Shown: positions 32,612 to 36,271 of the stretch, in pieces
How the letters are laid out: each line of letters opens with the position of its first letter
Numbering within the stretch: the first letter of the stretch is position 1
NCBI GenBank assembly: GCA_005524015.1
Contig: SULG01000029.1
Coordinates: 1 to 36,271 of the forward strand
DNA: 36,271 bases
Direction: 5' to 3'
From: Candidatus Jettenia ecosi
GTDB lineage: Bacteria; Planctomycetota; Brocadiia; Brocadiales; Brocadiaceae
Translations under genes and position numbers: made by a program
Notes under the pieces: generated by a model
Told to the model about the DNA's origin: nothing
Database searches by the model: none
What the model saw: the letters and a program-made list of their open reading frames with translations, nothing else

Positions 32612-35233
32612 ATGTTTTTTAACGCCAGGTATAAAAATCTTTTTATCTATTTGATAATCCTTGCTCTATTCACTTCCTTTTTGTCATCAGTAAGAGGTTC
32701 AAATGCTTTAGCGCACGATAATTTTTATGTCGGATTAGCCCGGATTATCAAGACTAGTCGTTTTAACATTCCAAATCCCGACGGTATGATATTCTGTTCA
32801 AAATCTAAGGCCTTTTTTGTTGTGGAGGCTTCTTTATCTGCTCAATCCTCTCATAATATCACAATGATTACTTCTACTGAAGAGTTGGTTGGTTCCCTCC
32901 CTATAGCAACTCGTATTACTGATCCAATAAATATGGCCTTTGATGATAAGGCCAATCGATTGCTCATCTTTCAGTCAGATACCAATATCCTGGTTGAAAT
33001 AAAGGCGGGGGCTGATGGCCATCTGGACCCTGATACCATTACCGAATTTGATGCCCGGAAATTTGGTCTTCAAAATCCACAGGGAATGACCGTCGACCCG
33101 AAGAATGGACATCTCTTTATCCTGGATAGCGCTGTACCAGAGATTGTTCATATCAAACCGCATCCCTGTCGGGGTTTTCATAATGCAAAGATTTCCCGCA
33201 TACACCTGGAGCAGATTGAGAAATCGGACCTTCGGGGCATTGCCTTCAATCGCGAGAATGGTCATCTCTATAGCCTGAATTTCCGCGAGCAGGCGTTATA
33301 CGAGTTTACCAGGGAAGGCAAGATTGTTACGACTTACCCTGTATCTGAATTTGAACTCAGGAACCCACGAAGTATGGTTTTTGCCCCCAGCGGAGATCAA
33401 ACTGATGATCCATCAAAGACCTGCCTGTATATTGTAGATCGCAATCATGATACAAAAGAAGATCAAAAGACTGAACTGTTTGAAGATATGCAGAAATATA
33501 CCGGTAAAGGAAAAGAGGGGAGACAAAGATACGGTAAAATTATCGAGTTGTCTTTTACTCAACCAGCTCTTATTGCTGCTACAAATACCACTTCCCTGAT
33601 ACGGACAATTGATACTTCCAAATTCTCACCCCCCAGTCCCGACCCATCCGGTATTATCTATCTTCCATTCTCTAACAGGCTTCTCATTTCTGATGGCGAG
33701 GTCGACGAAGTGCGCGCCTTTGCCGATGTTAATCTCTTTGAAATGAGTCTGGCTGGTAATCTGCTCGATACCCTGAGCACTATATCCTTTTCAAATGAGC
33801 CAGCCGGGATAACAATGAATCCCGATAACAGGCATCTTTTCATTGCCGATGATGCTGATCATAAGATATTTGAATTGGATCCGGGGCCTGATGAAAAATA
33901 TAATACCTCAGATGACATACTTACTTCTTTCGATACCAAGCCTTTCGGTAGCACCGATCCGGAAGGGATTGCTTACGATACCTCGCAGGGAGTGCTTTTT
34001 ATAGCAGACGGGTTGAACCGTGAAGTATACCGGGTTGCGCCAGGAAATAACGGTATCTTTGATGGTGTATCTCCATCGGGTGATGATCAGGTGACGCATT
34101 TCGATACGTTAAGTATCGGGGTGGATGACCCGGAGGGAATCGAATATAACCCGGATAATAATCGTTTGTATTTAGTTGGTAAGCCAAAAACACAATTGGC
34201 TGAATTAACGAAGGCAGGCGCCCTTAAGCAGATGTTCGATATTTCTGCGGCAGATGCCAAAAAGCCGGCCGGGCTTGCCTTTGGTCCTGATAGCCTGAAC
34301 CCGAATATGAAGAATATCTATATCGCTGCACGGGGACTTGATAATAACGATAATCCGACTGAAAACGATGGCAAGGTGTATGAGATTTCTCTGATCCCGG
34401 CTACCATAGGCAATCAGCATCCCACGGTTAGCGCAGGACCTAATCAGACAATTATTTTACCGGAAAACGTTTCTTTGGATGGTATGGTTTTTGACGATGG
34501 CCTGCCGGAGCCGCCCGACACAGTGGCCACCACCTGGAACAAGGCTAGTGGACCGGGTACGGTTACTTTTGGTGATGCCAATGCCGTCGATACAACGGCC
34601 AGTTTCTCAGAAGCGGGAACCTATGTGCTGCGCCTGGCTGCCAATGATACAGAGTTAAACACCAGCGACAGTATAACTATTACTGTCCTGGATAATCCGG
34701 GAGGGGTTGTCATAGACGTCAGAGTTGCGACAGGTTCAAACGATGCAGAAGAAAGAGCATCAGGCCGTATTATCCTTGATAGCACTGATCTTGACCTTGT
34801 CTTTGAGAAAAACAATCAAAAGGTGGGGATGCGTTTTACCGGAGTTGATATCCCGAAAGATGCAACAATCATCAGAGCCTATATCCAGTTTATGGCGGAT
34901 GAGATACATTCCGGAGCAACTTCACTGATCATTCAGGGGGAAGCTGTCAATAATGCTGCTCCGTTTACCTCCATTGAGGGGAATATATCATCCAGACCAG
35001 GAACAACGGCTGCAGTATCATGGTCGCCATCGGCCTGGCTAACAAAAGGAGAAGCTGGCCTCAATCAGAGGACGCCCAACATATCCTCAGTCATTCAGGA
35101 GATTGTGAGCCGCGCCGGATGGTCAAGCGGCAACTCGCTGGTAATTATTATTACGGGAGCCGGTAGACGTGTGGCTGAGTCATTTGAAGGAAACAGAGAA
35201 GGGGCACCATTGCTCCACGTGGTGTATAATTAG
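32612..35233 (+). CDS. Secreted NHL-like beta-propeller protein with PKD-like and C-terminal beta domains
   Basis: This 873-residue exported protein has a signal peptide (LFIYLIILALFTSFLSSVRG, about 10-29, cleavage near SNALA). Residues about 45-610 carry eight or nine propeller blades with a repeated phrase: NPQGMTVDPKNGHLFILD, EPAGITMNPDNRHLFIADD, DPEGIAYDTSQGVLFIADG, DPEGIEYNPDNNRLYLVG. Residues about 613-700 form a PKD/cadherin-like domain (HPTVSAGPNQTIILPENVSL to GTYVLRLAANDTE). The last 165 residues are a jelly-roll-like domain (DVRVATGSNDAEE to GAPLLHVVYN) like those of surface proteins. No catalytic motif is recognised. It probably acts at the cell surface. It lies between the two inverted riboswitch modules but has its own promoter and no aptamer. 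Confidence 0.9.
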   Translation: MFFNARYKNLFIYLIILALFTSFLSSVRGSNALAHDNFYVGLARIIKTSRFNIPNPDGMIFCSKSKAFFVVEASLSAQSSHNITMITSTEELVGSLPIATRITDPINMAFDDKANRLLIFQSDTNILVEIKAGADGHLDPDTITEFDARKFGLQNPQGMTVDPKNGHLFILDSAVPEIVHIKPHPCRGFHNAKISRIHLEQIEKSDLRGIAFNRENGHLYSLNFREQALYEFTREGKIVTTYPVSEFELRNPRSMVFAPSGDQTDDPSKTCLYIVDRNHDTKEDQKTELFEDMQKYTGKGKEGRQRYGKIIELSFTQPALIAATNTTSLIRTIDTSKFSPPSPDPSGIIYLPFSNRLLISDGEVDEVRAFADVNLFEMSLAGNLLDTLSTISFSNEPAGITMNPDNRHLFIADDADHKIFELDPGPDEKYNTSDDILTSFDTKPFGSTDPEGIAYDTSQGVLFIADGLNREVYRVAPGNNGIFDGVSPSGDDQVTHFDTLSIGVDDPEGIEYNPDNNRLYLVGKPKTQLAELTKAGALKQMFDISAADAKKPAGLAFGPDSLNPNMKNIYIAARGLDNNDNPTENDGKVYEISLIPATIGNQHPTVSAGPNQTIILPENVSLDGMVFDDGLPEPPDTVATTWNKASGPGTVTFGDANAVDTTASFSEAGTYVLRLAANDTELNTSDSITITVLDNPGGVVIDVRVATGSNDAEERASGRIILDSTDLDLVFEKNNQKVGMRFTGVDIPKDATIIRAYIQFMADEIHSGATSLIIQGEAVNNAAPFTSIEGNISSRPGTTAAVSWSPSAWLTKGEAGLNQRTPNISSVIQEIVSRAGWSSGNSLVIIITGAGRRVAESFEGNREGAPLLHVVYN

Positions 35234-35327
35234 TTCCGGCCAGCAGATTCTTTATACTGAATATGGGATAGGTCGTGATGTAGAGAAGGTAATTCAATTA
35301 TGTGGGAATGAACAGGCTGCCGGTAAA

Positions 35328-35372
35328 GTGTGACATGTCACACCCTTGTCTCAGACACACATCTGTGACAGG
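35328..35372. promoter_or_regulatory. Tandem TGTGAC/GTCACA palindromes
   Basis: GTGTGACATGTCACAC (35328-35343) is a perfect 16-bp palindrome. About 16 bases on, CTGTGACAGGGTCACACA is a second, near-perfect one. They resemble regulator operators of the CRP/FNR type in sequence, though the spacing of the first differs from the classic six. The regulator is unknown. Confidence 0.4.
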
Positions 35373-35604
35373 GTCACACAAGGTGTATCATCTTCGCACA
35401 TTAAAAATTATTAAAATCATGTAATAATTTTAATAAGAAATACCTTGCCGTGACGATTATGTTTCATAATTTAAGGGCAAAATAATATTGACTTTATTCC
35501 TTAACTTATGATATTTTGCGTAGAGGTTTCAAAGTTAACGCAAAATAACCATATCCTTTTGGTAAACTTTAAAATACTATAGGTAACTGGAATTGGCATG
35601 TAAG

Positions 35605-35633
35605 TTGACATGCTTTTAAGGTCAAAATAATAG
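35605..35633 (+). promoter_or_regulatory. Promoter of the second riboswitch transcript
   Basis: TTGACA (35605-35610) is a consensus -35, followed by a 17-base spacer and TAATAG (35628-35633). The predicted start is at about 35640, the first base of helix P1. Conservation with the oxidase module supports it. Confidence 0.7.
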
Positions 35634-35639
35634 TGCGGT

Positions 35640-35799
35640 AAATATTCGACAAAGGTAAACCCTGAGTGATCAGGGGGCGCAAAGGAAAGGGTCTTGTAAC
35701 CGTGGACAGTATTCGTGAATAGTGTCAGTATAAGGAACTGACACCCACACTCATACCTGACACGATAGAAATAAGATAGCCTTACTGCTGAAGATATTT
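35640..35799 (+). promoter_or_regulatory. GEMM-I type cyclic dinucleotide riboswitch aptamer, second copy
   Basis: P1 is AAATATTCG (35640-35648) with TGAAGATATTT (35789-35799), where a G-U pair replaces the G-C of the oxidase copy. The core is GACAAAGGTAAACC (35648-35661), a CCCTGA-GTGA-TCAGGG GNRA hairpin (35660-35675) and GGGGCGCAAAGG. P2 is AAGG(G)TCTT (35687-35695) with AAGA(TAG)CCTT (35773-35783). The loop holds an unrelated insert with GTGTCAG/CTGACAC pairing. The neutral changes in P1 and the tetraloop support a maintained RNA structure. Confidence 0.87.
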
Positions 35800-35830
35800 T
35801 CCATGAGTATCTTTGCAGTAAGGCTTTTTT
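35779..35830 (+). terminator. Intrinsic terminator of the second riboswitch
   Basis: GCCTTACTGC (35779-35788) pairs with GCAGTAAGGC (35815-35824), extended by GAAGATA/TATCTTT and followed by six T. As in the oxidase copy its 5' arm is shared with aptamer P1 and P2, which predicts anti-termination on ligand binding. Confidence 0.85.
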
Positions 35831-35897
35831 GTTTTCATGGTGAGATAAGGAGTCTGAACACTATCATAAAGAAAGTGCACAATTCCTTTCGTAAGAT

Positions 35898-35990
35898 GTA
35901 GGGCGAGGCTTCAGCCTTGCCTCCCCGCCAGAATATATGCTCCGGGATAGCAACCCAAAAGGGTTGCCCGACAGAATTGAAATTCCTATA
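35898..35990. repeat. GTAGGGCGAGGC plus GGGATAGCAACCC repeat pair
   Basis: Same two-part unit as 22312-22402, with about a dozen differences. Confidence 0.7.
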
Positions 35991-36058
35991 CATTAAAATG
36001 TGGTGCATGAGTCTTTGGTTGTATGCTGGTAGAGGGAATGTTACGGAGTCTCTCAACA

Positions 36059-36199
36059 TGTCATTGCGAGGGTTTTTTCCGAAGCAATCTCTTCTGAAAC
36101 TTGCAAAGGATTGCTTCGGACAAGACCCTCGCAATGACTGGCGGCGTAGTCTTTCCTCTGTTGAGGATATGTTCGGTTTCATCATTGAAAATACTATAG
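36059..36199. repeat. CATTGCGAGG hairpin with TATAGTATCC-type right end
   Basis: The hairpin 36059-36138 is followed by TGTTCGGTTTCATCATTGAA and ACTATAG, resembling the right end of the 232-bp elements. A matching left end was not found, so this is a decayed copy. Confidence 0.65.
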
Positions 36200-36249
36200 T
36201 TAATGTCATTTCTATAAAGGATAGAGCATATAAAAGGAGGGGTATCTAA

Positions 36250-36271
36250 ATGTTCTTTGCAAACAGCCGTA
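36250..36271 (+). CDS. Start of a gene running off the window
   Basis: AAAAGGAGGGG (36232-36242) is a strong ribosome binding site 7 bases before the ATG at 36250. Only seven codons (MFFANSR) are visible. The beginning resembles MFFNAR of the 873-residue protein, which hints at a paralogue but is too short to judge. It is the first gene downstream of the second riboswitch-terminator and so is its likely target. Confidence 0.6.

Larger units (their letters stand above)
35441..35889 (+). repeat. Duplicated promoter-riboswitch module, copy upstream of 36250
   Basis: It is inverted relative to 30605-31015. Conserved parts include TACCTTGCCGTGACGATTAT, the ATTATG-TTT-CATAAT palindrome (35457-35471), ATTTTGCGT (35513-35521) with a perfect inverted ACGCAAAAT (35538-35546), the promoter, the aptamer, the terminator and a TCATGGTGAGA to TCATAAAGAA tail. 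Confidence 0.85.
35234..36249. other. Regulatory and repeat region before the last gene
   Basis: No gene is seen. It contains TGTGAC palindromes (35328-35365), the second promoter-riboswitch-terminator module (35441-35889), a GTAGGGC plus GCCGGGATAG-type repeat pair (35898-35990) and a CATTGCGAGG element with a TTCGGTTTC-type end (36059-36199). Confidence 0.8.

Noticed and set aside
35594-35608. Sigma54 promoter TGGCATG-TAAG-TTGA
   Set aside because: Spacing fits, but the essential GC at -12 is GA in both copies. The overlapping TTGACA/TAATAG pair with 17-bp spacing fits the aptamer start better.

Overview
The window looks like an accessory-rich stretch of chromosome from an uncultured, moderately AT-rich bacterium with many repeats. 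The mix of a very large secreted multicopper oxidase, Sco proteins, c-type haem, an ebo-type cluster and dense families of small palindromic repeats reminds me of anammox planctomycetes (Brocadiales). That assignment is inference; there is no rRNA or marker gene here.

Layout. Positions 281-1465 (+) hold a baeRF family 3 protein. Positions 2475-7507 (-) hold a partial ebo cluster: eboB (TatD-like hydrolase), eboC (UbiA-like prenyltransferase), eboF (phosphodiesterase/alkaline phosphatase superfamily) and eboD (dehydroquinate synthase-like). A deleted mgtE remnant lies at its end. eboA and eboE are not in the window. Positions 7826-13334 (-) hold a surface-glycan set: SDR, gmhB-like phosphatase and GT9 glycosyltransferase form one tight operon, and carbamoyltransferase plus GT2 glycosyltransferase form another. 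Positions 13335-16011 hold stacked small mobile repeats and an ISAzo13-type transposase with an apparent active-site substitution.

Positions 16736-30322 (-) hold a secreted redox and copper block: a 1681-residue multicopper oxidase, a beta-propeller lipoprotein, a twin-Sco1 protein, a cytochrome c/periplasmic-binding fusion broken by a frameshift, and a PpiC/SurA-DsbA-like protein. At 32612-35233 (+) is an 873-residue secreted propeller protein, and at 36250 a further gene starts and runs off the window.

The strongest observation is regulatory. Two inverted copies of a 410-450 bp module (30605-31015 and 35441-35889) lie upstream of the oxidase and of the gene at 36250. Each carries a promoter, a structure matching the GEMM-I (cyclic dinucleotide) riboswitch, and an intrinsic terminator whose 5' arm is shared with the 3' strands of aptamer helices P1 and P2. 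This predicts transcriptional ON switches, linking secreted oxidative or surface functions to a c-di-GMP-type signal. The P2 loop has diverged completely between the copies, and in one it consists largely of a dispersed mobile hairpin.

Non-coding stretches are dominated by several families of small palindromic or MITE-like repeats, often nested in one another. One family (118-119 bp) is twice found inserted at the same point of another repeat, with a 4-bp TAAA duplication.
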